The notes: a model not told the origin generated them from the sequence alone. A stretch of DNA of 64,000 nt from Melitaea cinxia (GCF_905220565.1 NC_059396.1:7909206-7973205), one strand, 5' to 3'. Positions 12,801-27,800 are shown, counted from the stretch's first letter. Made by a program: numbers and translations.

Positions 12801-15800
12801 ACTGTAGTAATAAAAATATGTATTTAGAAGATTAGCAAATTTTAAATCATAAATAATGTAGTACTAAATATCCTATATCTTTATTCTATATGGCGAAAGA
12901 GGTTTTTACCCAAAAGTGGGAAGTTACAGCTGAATCAAACAATCAAACAAATTCTACGTCCATAGTCTTGCCCTAAATATTGTTACAAAGTAAAAAAAAT
13001 ATTGTACGTAACATTTATTGCTATTACAGTGTGTTAGTTTAATACATTAATATAAAACCATTTCAAATATATAAAGCTTATTCGATGTGGTCTCCATTAG
13101 CGGCAATACAGTCCTTTAAATGTTAAGACCAGTTATCAATAGAAGCACGCACTCTTTCCATGGGAAAATTCTTCACTGCCAATTATCATGGCATTTAGGA
13201 CAAACCATACTCTCTAAAACTGACCATAAATCATCCAGCGAATTAAGATCAGGACTAAATGACGGCCAGTCTTAAGCACTGATGAAGTCCGGAACGGTGG
13301 TTTCTAACCAAGATTAGGTGGATCGAGCTTTATTCTCATTAATTCTCAGAGATTTGAGCATAAATACGGTCATTTTGTTTGTTAAAATATTATTCAATTG
13401 TAAAAATTTTTTCATCCGTAAACAAAATTTTTCTGTGACCTCCCTTTGCGTACCGCTTAAGTAGTTTTGATTTTGTCACCGTGTGGATATTGTGTTGTGT
13501 AATGCAATCACAGCGTTTCGGTTCTCTTTATCACCCACTCTATTTTAATATCACAAAATATTTTACAATGTATTGACACGAAAATGAGAAAACACAATGA
13601 ACAATCATATAAAAATGACAGATTCCAAATTCAAATGTAATATTTTGTTTATTTTTAATTGTAACAGTATTTATGACCAGACTATTTAGGTACATAGGTT
13701 CGGTTTTCATTACACGAATAAATCAGTAGCTGTCGATAAAAGTATTGAGAGTGATCATTACCAGATCTCGCACTGATGGTGCTTACTCAACTTTGGTGCA
13801 CATATCGTATAACATGTAGGACAGACCTTTTCCATAATTATATCAATAATATATAAATAAATAATAGAAGGGGGTAGTGATACTTGTAGTCTATACCTGT
13901 GTGTATGAGAGACGAGTTTAAAAGTGAAGTGTTTTTGCTATAATTAAGATGATTTAATAGGGTTGTCACCCAAGGCAAAGTATTGTTAATATTGAGACAA
14001 TAATAACACGCTAGAATAGTATAATTAATTTTCATTCATATTCCATTCCTACTTTAATCTGTTGTTTAGAAGAAAAAAATTATATTGCCATATTCATGGC
14101 ATAATAGTTATGTAGGTACATGTCATTGTGAGTGGGTAATGCCCAATAAATAATTGGCTATTATATATGCTGGCCGATATATTACTCTCACTGGCGTCAA
14201 ACCCATACTTTGTACGCCTTCAACAATTCAAAAGTTAAAAATAACTTACAAATTAACTATAAAAGGATGATTGATTTCAGCCAAAATACTTTTCTCATTC
14301 ATGACGTGATCAACTTGCTTCAAACGGATAACATCAGCCATGGATAGAATTTTCATAGCTAGATATTCATCTGCAGCTTTATCTCGACAGAGGCATACGC
14401 GACCAAATGTTCCAGTCCCTGAAACAATAAAAAACTTTTGTGAATAGCTTATCAATGGTGTCTTAAGTACGTACGTTCACATAATATATAATTATATGTA
14501 ATATATTAATTTACATATATTAATTATAAAGTTTTAATTCAAACGAATTAAAAATTATTAATTAATACAAAAAAATATTTATTTATTAAAGTGATTTCTC
14601 CCATTTAATATGTTCCATATTCTTCCATTCATACGTACTATATATTATTAAACAGATAACACTTCTAAAGAGTATGATATAAAGGTATTTATAAATAAAA
14701 AAATATGCTTGATTGTTTTCATATGAAAATGAATTTCGACACTTCTCAATTTCACAATCTTATTTCTCTATTTCGACTGTCTGCAGTGAATAAAGATGCG
14801 ACTTAACTCATATTTGTATTTATAGTTCCCAGCCGGCCTAGCATGCATACAACGAGATATCTCTTAACGAGAGAGAGAGATAATGTCTACATCGAGTATT
14901 TTCTCGATTACCCTAACATGCGCACTACGAGAGACAAAATTCTCTTCCGAAGACTTCGCCTTGTCGAGTAGAGAAACATTATCAACCATAATCACAACTG
15001 AATATCATTCTTATTTCTTATGTCGTAAAGTTGAATTTACAAGGTTATTGACCAATCGTGCCAAACCGGGATGAGCCAACGTTTGTATAATTTCAAACGA
15101 GTGACACATGTTTTATTTAACAATGTTCTCGGCCTTTTGGCTAAGATAAAAAGTGTATATCTAATTTAAAAAATCTAATATGGAAAATAAAACGGCGTAA
15201 GTAAATGAATTTAATTATATATGTAAAACAATATGCTCGTGTTGTGCTTTATATCTTGTCGCACATTAGATAATTGTAATTCTATCACGCATTGTTTTTT
15301 TTTTTTTAATTTTTAAAAGTTTTTGAATTTTTGAATTTTTTTTTTTTGATTATTGATTTTACTTTTATTCTATTTAATTTTATTTTTACTTATTGATTTT
15401 TTTAATATAATTTTGTTTTGTTTTTTATTCTGAATGTTGTCTTGTCTTGTTGTACTAACCCAATATGGACTTATACTTTGGTCTGAAATAAAGTATTATT
15501 ATTATTATTATTTAGAATAAGAAGAAATTACCGAAATTATATAATTATAATAGGGAAACGCCATGGTATACAAAAAATAGGCACCCGGTTTTATTTATTT
15601 TCTATTTATCGTCTTTCTCGTCGATAATATTGAAGACGAGAAGTTTCTCTTCCTAAAACGGCAAAATTCGACAAAATTACGATGTCATGTTAGCTTCCGT
15701 AGAGATAAATATCACAGATCACTAAAATTTAATGATTATCTCTTCTATTGACGTAACGAGAAGAGTATCACATGCACGCATGTTAGCTACTGTAGACATA

Positions 15801-18800
15801 GAGAGATAATACGAGAAAAGGGGTAGACAAAATTTTGTCGTGGCGTGCATGCTAGGCCTGCTGGTCAATAGTATGAAACGCTATACAGAAAACGGTTACG
15901 TGAAAACGTGTCTTTAATGATTCAGAAACGGGATCCATGTACAATAAAAATATTTATCTAACGCACGGTAAAAGTATAGTTAATACTTGTAGTACCAAGA
16001 ATCATTCAATAACAAATAAATTATGTACAAACAATTCCCGGTATGTTTTTTATTCGTGCTCAATATTTTATGACTCAGCTTCTCCACTACATAAATGTTT
16101 GCAGCCTAATTGTGTTGTAATATAAACGCTCAAAAAAAAAACTAATTACTTTGTGAGAAAAACTATTAAATAATATATATTTATGTTTTATAGATAAATA
16201 CTTAAAAACATTATACCTACAAACTTTATACTCGTATATTTATTAAAAAAATAGAAAACAGTAATCAATTTTTAAAAAATCGTACATAGAAGCTTATATA
16301 CAGTGATTTATTGAAGAAAGCCAGCTTAATGACAACGCTTTCTACATTTTCTCTCCTTTTAGATAAAGTGTCCAGAAACACCTATCACGCCAGGAAAATT
16401 AAATATCTAATTATATTTATCAACGTCATGTTTTCATTTCGACTTTTTCATTAGTTTTAAATACGAATGCATTAATTTATATTGTGTACACATCTTTAAA
16501 CGAAATGTTGATTAATTAAATAAAGGGGAACATTTTGTTTTTTTGTAAGTGCTAATCTCGAAATCTCTAAATTCGATTCGAAAAATATTTTTGCGTTAGA
16601 AAGTTTGTTTACTGACGATGCCTGTTGGCACTCTCCGCAGAAGCGAAAGAAACACGGGTTAAATAAGCTATTTGCTTAGTAGAAAATAATACTTTAGGTA
16701 ATCAAATATTGATATACCTTAAAAATCCTAAGTCTACAAGATGGCTCGTAACAATAAAATCCGGTCATGCGTAACGCTACATTTTATGTAGTTCTATTTT
16801 AATATGTAACAGAAACGTTAAAAATCTTCCATTACGTATCAAAAACGCGTTAATGACGCGTAAATGTTAAGACAATAGAGATTAAAAACATGAGCATATC
16901 GCGTTAAGGGAACTAGGTGCCTCAGCGTAGGATGGCATGACGCTGAACTAACTAACGGCAGTGGCGATGGTGATTCTAACCATAAAACCATACCATTACT
17001 TATATATTCTTTATTGCACTTTAAAAAAAAGAAACAAGTAAAAATCATATTTACAAAGAAAGTTGGCAAGGGCGTACTTATATCTCTAGAAGAGTCCAGT
17101 CTACCCATGGTGATGAAAATTGCAAATTACGACAATTTATTATTTTTTAGAAGTAGTAAGTAGTTTGACAATCGTGATCGAAGTCCTAGGTACGGCTGCT
17201 TCGAACAAAAAGTAAAATGTTCAAATTCAAGCTATAAATTTATTAATAGATTTATTTTATGTGAAGAAATTAATTTATTTAATCAACATACGTTTTATTA
17301 CCAAGGGCCAAGTACCTACTGTATTAATCTTCATGCAAAGAAAATATGGTAATGTTAAAAATTTACGTTGGTTTCTAAATCTTTATAAGACGTATAATAC
17401 CAGTATCGCTCGAGTGAATTATGGATAGTGATGTTCCGGATATCTGTATCCGTATCCACGGATATCCGCGGGAAAAATGAGATCCGTATCCGTCACTTTT
17501 CTCGCGGGTCTTTTATTATCTTTTAATTTAACTTTATTTTTGTTTCTTCCGACTACAGTCCCAATATGCCGAAAAATTTATTTTTTCTCCCGATCGACCG
17601 GGCAACCCTAGTCCTGTCCGTCGTTGCGGCGGGCGTAACTTCAACTATCGTTTCAAGCTCACGCACCGACTCCGATTGAGTGAGAAAATAATGTTCCGTA
17701 TCCGTATCCGCGGATCTTGACACTAAATATCCGTATCCGGATGCGTATCCACGGATATACATTTTTGACGATCCGACACATCACTAATTATGGATATGAT
17801 GGCTTCCTTCTTCAATTACTTTTACATTGACGTACCGTGCATTTGCCTGACACGATCCGGCAAAGGCAAAGAAAATGGCATTTTATTGTATACCAAAAAA
17901 ACTGCGTTAATCGACATGAGATGATCACATAACACTCTTTCTTAAAGTTGTTAAACTTGTCATAACACGTCATTAAATAAATAAATATCTACACAACACA
18001 CACACACACACGGTCGTCTGACGTTCCTAAAGTAAACAACATAATGCTTGTGTTATAGGTAACAGCCGACTGATAAAGCTACATTTTTTTTTTTCGATAA
18101 ACATTCTTACTTGTAAATAATATTTATGTTACACCCAGACTCGGGGTGGGAATCGAAGCCACAACCCTCGGAGCAAAAAGCCGGGTCACTACAAACTGCG
18201 CAACGGGCTAGTCATTATTAAACTTGCTCCAATTGTTATATAGAATGAGTTTCAGAGTTTGCGTAATGTTTGATATTTTTAAGAATCCATGACGTCCTAC
18301 TCTTTCGTATATCCCTGCATGCAACTTTTATTTCATCTACTCGTATATCTTGCGTAATGTGGGCAAAGATAGCACAATTTAACGCGTAACCTAATACATT
18401 AATTGTTTTTTGCTTCTTAAATCTTATATTTTAAATGCGCTAAAAATAGTAAAAAAACTTTTTTATTAGTACTAATAATAACTGCTTTTACATATAGGAG
18501 GATAACTTACTAAGGTAAGGGTAAACCCTTACAAATTATACTCACTATTTTTATACACTTTTCTATTACATAGAATCAGAACATAATCACTGTATTTAAT
18601 TTTGCGTTGTTTGTTTCTTACAATTCTAAAATATAGAATATTGACGTTTTGTTATGTGTAGAATTATTTTTGATAGATTTTTTTTAATAAATTAAGTGTA
18701 ATCATTATTAAAATATAATTACTGTATAACAACCTTACGCTCTTTAATTTCAAACAGATTTACTTTCGATTAAAGGCCAGTTAAAAAAAATGAGTCAGTT

Positions 18801-21800
18801 TGAAAAAACTTGATTTGAACGAACAACTTCGTTATGTAACGTAAAGGTATCTCAAATCCATTTCAATCAAAATTTATGTAAGCGACTTGAAGTCTCATAA
18901 AACTAGAACCTTTAATCGGAAATTTAAAATGATATGGACAAATTGAATTCTTGTTAACTGTAATATATATAAACTTATCAAAATATTCTCTTATTTTTGT
19001 TATGCAAATGAAAAGGACAAAACGACTTGCTAAACTACGCACTGAGATGGTACTAGTTTGACTACTTTCACTGTCAGCATAACGCACATAACGGATTCAC
19101 GCCAGCTTTTACGTCACTGGTGTTTTGTTACTGACGTACAACACAACACGCATTTCAATAAACATAAACATGAAAATATTGTTTTCTTATTCGAAACCGA
19201 GTGATTAATTATGTTTTAATTAGCTTCGTTGAAATTTAGAATCATTACATATTAAAATATAGAGCGTTGATAAATATTTCACTAAATATTTTTTTTAACA
19301 TTTCAACAAAAGTTAAGCCTTAATCTTTTCTTTGTTTCTTATCCGTGTATTTCTATCACCGGGTTTCAAGGTTAAAAAACAAAGATTTTGGTCAGTTATG
19401 TAATTTATCGAAACAATCACTTTATATTGACTAAATCGATTTGTTTATCTATTTTTAACATCAAAATAAAAACTGCTAAGCCTTGGAGAACGTGTGCAGT
19501 CAGGTGGCACGACAACCTCATCATTTCAATATCAAGACCAGTGTCTCATTGTCTATTAACATTGAAAATGTTTATAGATTTATTTAATTCTTTAAATGAT
19601 GTCACGTATCGTTTTTGCTCCAATAAATTATTTTAGGTTAATTATAGATATACGATAATATATATAACGACGATCTAGGTAAGATTGCCGGTGTGGGCTA
19701 GTGGAGGATTGCGGAAAACCGGGATGTCGGGCGCGAACTTGGGGAGGCCTATGTCCAGCAGTGGACTGCAATAGGCTAAACTGAGTAACTGACTAATTAA
19801 AGATATATTTTCTATTATTGTTTATGCTTTTATTTTACCTTTGAAAATTTTAATAACACGAAGTTAGATTTTACTTTTATAAGAAAATAAAACATTTTAT
19901 GAAATACAGTTTTAAATATTTTCATATCACATCTTGGATTAATAAATTATTTTATGTTGTCAATAAAGTTTGGGTTATATGTAACCATATCTATTGGTTG
20001 TTATTAAAATTTAATTTTTCTAATATAAAAATCCCACTTTTACTCCACTGCTCCTGCATTCGATGCAGCACCGATCAAGTATTCATAGTACACGCGACGT
20101 AGTTTAAAATGCATAATCGTTGATGATAGAACACAGAAATGCGAGAAACGGCAAAAGGAAACTGCAATTAAAAAGACAGTTCTACATATTCTACATTATG
20201 TATGCTAATAATGAAAGGTAAACAAAAACATTTAACTAATTATGGCAATAATGGAGAAAGGCATTCATAACTTGTCGGGCTGGGTCGAGATAGAAGGCTG
20301 TTTTTAAATGTTATGTTAATGTTTTAAGTATATCGATATGTAAAAAGCAAATATAAGAACTAATTGATGAGTTAATAGAATTATATTTTAATTAAGAAAC
20401 TATAAGAACGGATGCTTTTATGCGTGTCGTAAACCTCGATATTACATATAAAAGTCATACGACGATGAGAGACAGGATGCATTATAACATGTTTAGTGTC
20501 AAATAAAGTACGTTCTGAAACAAACCTTGTTCTACATTCAGGCTAAAAGTGGGAACTAAGGTGTTTATATTAATTATACCTCGCACTTATGTCATGAATT
20601 CAGTTCGTCATCTATTTTAATGTCCAATAAACTTTTATTTGAAAGCGAATGTTATGAAGTTTGTACGGTTTTTTTTTTTTGTAGTATAAAGTTTGACGTA
20701 AGGAAAACTGAACAAAAAATATTTATACATAATTATATGTATATCTTTTAATGACTTTTTAAAAGTTTACACCTTTGTACAACTTTTCTTTTTTTTGTGC
20801 CCCCATACCTGATGTATTTCAGTTGTTCACCCAATATTGTATTTAGGTCACAATAGAGATGCTCAAAACGATACGATATATCGTATTTCAATTAAAATAT
20901 TGCATCAAACTATGACAATATTTTGGTTATAATAAAACTTATGTGGATCACATTACTTAACTGCACCGACCCGTTCACAGCACTGGTTTGTGGCTGACGG
21001 TTGCAGGTTCGATCCCCGCACATAACAAACATCTGTATAGGCCATACAGATGTTTGCCGCGGTCTGGGTGTTTGTGCATTCCTTGAGAATCTTCCCACCG
21101 TGACTCGGAAAACACGTTAAGCCATCGGTCCAGGTTGTTATCATGTGCACCTGATAGCGATCGTTTCTCATAGTAGGGAATATATCCGCCAATCCGCATT
21201 GGAGCAGCGTGCTGGAATAAGCTCTGATCCTTCTCCTACATGGGTAAAGAGGCCTTTGCCGAGCAGTGGGATATTACAGGCTGAGCGCGACGACAGACAT
21301 TCGTTATTATAATGCTTGTAACGTAACTAACATGAAACAGAGAACTCTACAATTCAACTTTTATTTCCAATTTGTCGGTATGTTTAAATTATTTGAGATC
21401 TTTATAAGATTGTCTGTACCGAAAGCTTTGTTTAAATTTAAAGCTCATTGCTTGTATTTACTCTTTTCGGGTAAACTGTTTAGAGTTATTTTACTAAAGC
21501 TGATAACGATGGAAAGTGTAAACGCTGTATATCTTTGGTATTTCCAGAATAATTTGAATTTTTTTTAAATTAAAAGCTTGAAATGATTTTCTCAGAAATG
21601 GTTTTCATAGAAAATATTTGCTCGCAATGCAAAGAACCGACTGGTTTCATCTGGAGTAGACCAAAAAGCTGCAATCTTATCTTTATACATTACGATACGA
21701 TACAAATTACTTTTTCGGGCATCCCTAGATCACATTGTTATACAAGTACGAAGAAAACCGGGTGCAACAAATAAACATTGATATGATTTTACACATATTT

Positions 21801-24800
21801 CGTTATTGAATGCAAATGACTAAACAATATAAGAAAGAGGACGACGGGCTTAATAGTAATAAAATTCGTTTAGCGATAACGTTAAAATTCATTGGCATTT
21901 TTTCAACCGTTCAACTAAAAATTAAACATTTTATATCTTAGGTTTCTACAGCTTTTTCTTCATTTATATGCTGTTTTAGACAACTTTCTTATCCTTGACA
22001 AAACATAAAAAATACATTATGCAAATTTTATTCGAAATTTGAATTTAGATAAAAAAATGTTTTGTTATGTAGGTACATATATGTATGACAAAATTATTTG
22101 ACTATTAATTAATTTATGAGACTAATTAATACACAAATGTAGGACTAACAACGCGTTACAACCAACAACAACCAACCAACAACCAACAACCTACAGTCTA
22201 TTTATTTATTTATACTTTATTGTGCACCACAAATACATTTTAAACAATAAACACATTTAAAAAAAAACATTTACAGGCTGTGAAGTACAATGAGCGGACT
22301 TATGGCTATTTAGCCATTTCTTCCAGACAACCCAAATACCCCCATACTTTATAATGAAGTAGTGGTCAAGATTGAAGATTAAAGCATGTAGATATTCTTC
22401 TATAAAGATCATTTTTAATTACAACGCAATTTTTCAATGTATGTGTGTTTTCCTGGTAAGTTTAAGCAATGTTAACGTAAAATATACCAAGGTTTTTTTA
22501 ATTTCCAACTGATAGTAAAGAAAGAAATTATACAATCTAAAAACTGAATTAATTTTCCCATACATACTCATCACCCTTCCTACATTTCTGAATATGCTCC
22601 CATTTATATATTCGTTACAAATCTCTTGAGAAACTAATATCCATTGGCTAAACTTATAACTTGTTTCGTGAATATTTATATGGACGTTGGAAATGGCGGT
22701 GTTCCGTAAGGTGGAATATTGGCACAACCTTTATTTTCTATATTTATAAATTCATCCACGACATACTTAACTTCTTTACCGTCCCGTACGCTGGTGATCT
22801 GCTACTCGTTTGTATACGTAAATTAGTAGATTCACCAAACACCATTAGTATTGTCAATATACACTGGGACGGTATTTCTCAATAAAGGAATACTTATTAC
22901 CTATCTCAATTATATTTGATAAACCCTTATTTCCTACAGGTCATTATAACTAGGACTAAGAAAGATGTTTATGGGTATAGAGCCTCTCTTTTTATTAATT
23001 ATAGATTTAGCACTTTTATTTTAGCGCAGTTATTTTTGTGTTTTGTCTTTTGACAAATTGATCACCTGAGATCGTTCTACAAGCAATAAGACTACTGGTT
23101 CTACTTTAATCTGTTATATTGTAGTTTTGTTTAAGTCATTAATGTGTCATTAAAATAAAAAAAATATGAAAAATGTCCATTAAAACTTATTTTTTTCCTC
23201 CTTCGCTGCGACATTTCTCTCGTAATTTGTGTTTCGAAGTTCCCACTTTTTAAATTAAATTTTTTTCCAGCCAATGTATTAATATCTCGTTTAAATCTGT
23301 CCTCGTGCTACAAGAACAAACAACGTTGATATAAATGTTGCCATTCCCATCTCATGTCAAGATGTGAAGTTTAACTTGTAAATTTGGAACGTGTCCAATA
23401 CGTCATAGCAAATTTCCGTCTAAGGGCCGTCTACAGACAAGTCATAAAAAATTAGTATATTTGGTTAGTTTACTAAAATACAAAAAATATTATTTATATA
23501 TCCATACTATTATTTTTACTTAAACACCGAACTCGTGATTTTAAGCTATTTGCAATAGAAAGCCTTTTTATTGAAGTTGATACAAAATATCACGATGCTC
23601 ATAGCATTAGAGCATTAAACAAAGATATGATTTAAGAATCACGACCGAAGTAATAAAAAAGATTATATTTCGCAGTTTACCGACTAAACAAATTAAGTTA
23701 TAGCTAATGATTTTTAACTGAATGAAAAATAGCATTGAATATGTATTAAGAAAACGGAAAAAATAGGAAAATTGTTATGAAAACTGCAACAATATTGAAC
23801 ATTCAGCTAGTTAATCAAAAACCTGTTATCTAGCCATAGCAGCGAATAGCGGCTTTCAAGGATAACAATTATTATTTCTGTTAAACGAAATCAAGAAAAA
23901 CAAAAAGCAATTATATGTGGTATTCTTTTAACAAAATATTAGATTACCTTAGTGTTTATAATTGCAATAATGACTAATAAATATAAATTGTTTAACGGTG
24001 TTAACCACGAATATTTTTCGTAAGTACAAAACATTTTTAGTTCTAATTGAATAAAAAATATAAGAGTCGGAAATTGAAAGACGTGAACTTTCGTGAGGCT
24101 TCAGTATATACTCGTAATTATGCATTTTGCTTTTGTTCGCTTCAAAAGCTTTTTAAAATTGTACATTTTATACAAAGATATCTAGATTTTTGTCACGAAG
24201 GTGACGTAGCGGTAATTAAAATCTGTCATGCGTTCCTAACATCGCGTGCAAGTAAATAGGTTAACAAAATGTTATGGTGGTAATATAAAATGAGCTTGTT
24301 ATAAAGAAGCAAATCATACTTGAAAATTAGAGTGAGCTGTTAAAGTATAGGAATAAATGAGTTACGTGCGTATTAAATAACAGACATGATCCCGTTTTAT
24401 GTAAATTATATATGTTTACAAGTTGCAGCTGTATTCAAATGTTATATTATTTTATGAAAAAAGTTAAAATAAACGCAATTAGATAGCGCAATGGACAAAA
24501 AGTGAAGATCAATAAATGAATAAACTAACACTTATTTGTAAAAACACCACTTATTGGCTTTTTCTTAAGCATTTGCTTAGAGGCAAGGAGAATCGTACAA
24601 AAAAGGAAAAACCTGACAAATTGACTGACCTTGAAAATCTAGTAACAATAATTATTTTAAAATATTGGTATAAATTTCTTCACTAAAAACTATTTAAACA
24701 GTTCAAAACCAAATACATCAAACTAATTACTAATAAAAAATTTATTAAGTACAATCGAACGATGTTGAAATATTAATCAGCTCAATCGATATTTCACTTC

Positions 24801-27800
24801 CTGTTCCTAAAAATAATACAACAAACATGCTCCTCACGTCATTTCAATGATAACGAAGGCTGATGATGCAGTAAAATATAAACAATGTTTTTTTTATATT
24901 GGGGACGGGGAAAAACAATCACGGTCTTCATAAGGTTTAATGATCTTAAATCGTGACGCGAGAAATAGCTCTCAGAAACTCCACGAATGCTACCCGTTTT
25001 TACCAACCTATGTCACTATATCGGAAGTAATATACACCGTGTAGAATATTTTAATGTAACTTTCATAGCAACCATTACGGATATTATATCAATCTTAGTT
25101 ACCTATATCGAAGTGAAAAATGCAATAACTGTGTCATTACAAATGTACATAAATCACGTCATATTAATTGACCTTAAACGTTCTCTGTCCTAAGGATTCA
25201 GTGCTACCTCAAACGATTCATAACTAATTTTAAACACAATCTAGTAATAACCCGCCATAAAAACTACCTTTTGACCTCAATTACATTTTATTTATAAATT
25301 TAGCCTTTTACACCCATTCTCAAACGTATTTGTTGTTTAGAAATAAAATAAAATCTTGCGGTACACATAAAACGCGGTATTTTCTAAATGAAAAAACACT
25401 GTCATTAGGCAAAATTTCTGATGCTGAATTTCTGACTAAAGCTAAGAACCAATAAATATATGAAGAAGGATTACTATTATTTTAATATTTTTATTAGTAA
25501 AAGAATACGTTCTGTTGCGCATGCTGACATTTTAACTATTGTTAAGCTTCGTACATAGAGTCGCTTCTGTCTTTCAAAACAACTTTGATAAGTCAAAACT
25601 TTATTATGACAATAGAATTCTTTAAATAATTTGTTTAGTTTTTAAATATTAAATTTTTAAGCTATTAATACATATGTCATCATCATTACAGCCTATACAG
25701 TCCACTGCTGGACATAGGCCTCCACAAGTTTACGTCAAAAATAACGTGAACTCATGTGTTTTGCCCACAGTCACCACGCTGGGCAGGCGGGTTGGTGACC
25801 GCAGTACTGGCTTTGTCGCACCAAAGACGCTGCTGCCCGTCTTCGTCCTGTGTATTTCAAAGCCAGCAGTTGGATGGTTATCCCGCCATCGGTCGGCTTC
25901 TTAAGTTCCATCATGGTTGTGGAACCTTGTTATCCCTTAGTCGCCTCTTACGACACCCACGGGAAGAGAGGGGGTGGCTAAATTCTTTAGTGCCGTAGCC
26001 ACACAGCACACATACATATGTATATTGCTAAAAATAATTTGCAAAATAATGTTTATCCATCATGACCAAATAGAAAGAATATTACGTTCTGATAAAATCA
26101 AACTATTCATCAAAAATTTACCTATTTATCTTTCTTACCGAATAACACTTTGCTTGAGGAATAGTACATAGCAACCGATTGTTAAATATATCGAGTGTAT
26201 TTACAGATTTGTGTATATTTAAAAATATGACTATTCATCTGTATCGTATCGTTTTGCTAAATAGTAAAAAACTTCCAGCTGTTCTAAAAACTAACAGTCA
26301 CGTTCGGAAACATATATTCGTTTGCTGTAATGTGTGAAGTGGGATTACTTGACGTTTGACGCGCGAAATGAAAGGGATATTGGTAAAGATTACAAACATG
26401 ATATTATTTCCATCAAGCTTGTGCAGACGGCACGTGTTGGCAGCCATCGATATACTAATCTTTCAAAACAATGTTAAATTTACTGGTTTCTGCATTCCAA
26501 TAACAATATATATCTCGTAAAATCTACTGAAAAGCAATATTCATCAATAACATATATGTGAATACATAAAAGTTTTGACGCAAATGAGCACAAGCTTTAT
26601 TGTATTTTCTTTTTGATAGACGTATACCTTACAAATGCTAAGAAATAGTATCATTCCTTTACCTTTATGTTGTTGTAGTAAGTTGCTAATAACTATGCTC
26701 TCTAAAAGAAAAAATAATATTTTTTTTTAGTATTTTACCTTCAACTTTTATTCCATATTTAGAATTGTTCAGAGATGTAAAGAAAATCATCGAATATAGC
26801 TAAAGTTTACTTACTCACAAAAAAAAATACTTAAACACTACTTTTGAGTTTTTTTTTACTTTTACACACACATCAGCATATTGCAGTCCACTGCTGGACA
26901 TAGGCTTCCCCAAGTTTGTGCCAAACACTCCTGTTTTCCGCAATCCTCATCCAACCTCCACCGGTAATCTTACGTAGATCGTCGTCGGCCATCGGTCCTG
27001 CGACACACAACACACTGCGACTTCAACTTGGCAATTCAGTGTGATTCAATTCGCTAAAAACAACTAGCAACATGGACGAGATGACCGACGTGGTGAAGAC
27101 GATGTGTGCACTGGGTCGCAGAAACTTTGATCTTGGATCCGATGTGATGAGATTCTCATTGCTCAAGTAGCTTCGCCAGAACAGAAAGCTCTTTCTAAGA
27201 GGATACGGAAACTTATACACAGAGACTTCCGCTTCTCTAATACGAGAGAGATTACAACTCTTATAGGGGCTTAAAGGTTTTCCAAAGATAATTGGGGAAA
27301 AACCTTCTTGCAAAACTTAAAGGAGTGTGGTGGTGCAGTTTTAAAGGAGAGACAATATGTCTCTCTTGAAGTACAGTGTGAAGTGAAACTTTCATTTTAT
27401 TTATACACTAGACATTTCCATAGGTTTAATTTACGTTGACGGTTAAAATTGACTATTTTTAACCATTACGGATGGTAACAAAATGCCAAATGACTTTCTA
27501 AGATATAAAAAAATATACGGTAATATCAGCACAGTAGATTGTAAGATTATTGCGTTTAAAGAATCAAACACTAACATAAGTAAGATATCAGTACATCAAA
27601 TAAGATAAAATGCCACGTCACAGAAGATAGACAATTGTAAAGTCTTTCATATACGACTAGCTGGCGAGTTAAACATTTTAGATAAAGATAAAGTAAAACA
27701 ATTTTATACGTCCTTTTTTAGTTCCGTGCCGACAGAGGAACTACAGAATATAATTATAGTACTACTGCAGACTTTTAAACGTTAAAGAATTATTTTTGGC

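Larger units (their letters stand above)
14829..15864. mobile_element. 1.04-kb element with 18-bp inverted ends, carrying U2 and LINE/SINE debris
   Basis: The ends CCAGCCGGCCTAGCATGC and the complement of GCATGCTAGGCCTGCTGG match at 17 of 18 positions. Both subterminal regions are rich in CGAGA / TCTCG and AGAGATAAT motifs. The interior has no transposase frame but holds a U2-like fragment (15125-15180) and a T-rich stretch ending in (TTA)n (15497-15512). No clear target duplication was found, so the superfamily is undecided. Confidence 0.6.

Noticed and set aside
15125..15180. Functional U2 snRNA gene
   Set aside because: Only ~55 nt match, the branch-site-pairing sequence is altered, and Sm site and 3' stems are absent.
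21266..21568. 100-codon plus-strand ORF
   Set aside because: Begins in the SINE tail and continues in AT-rich sequence, with Phe/Leu/Lys composition typical of chance frames.
22140..22190. CAACCAAC run as a regulatory or telomere-like array
   Set aside because: Irregular units of varying length; best seen as simple sequence beside a LINE tail.
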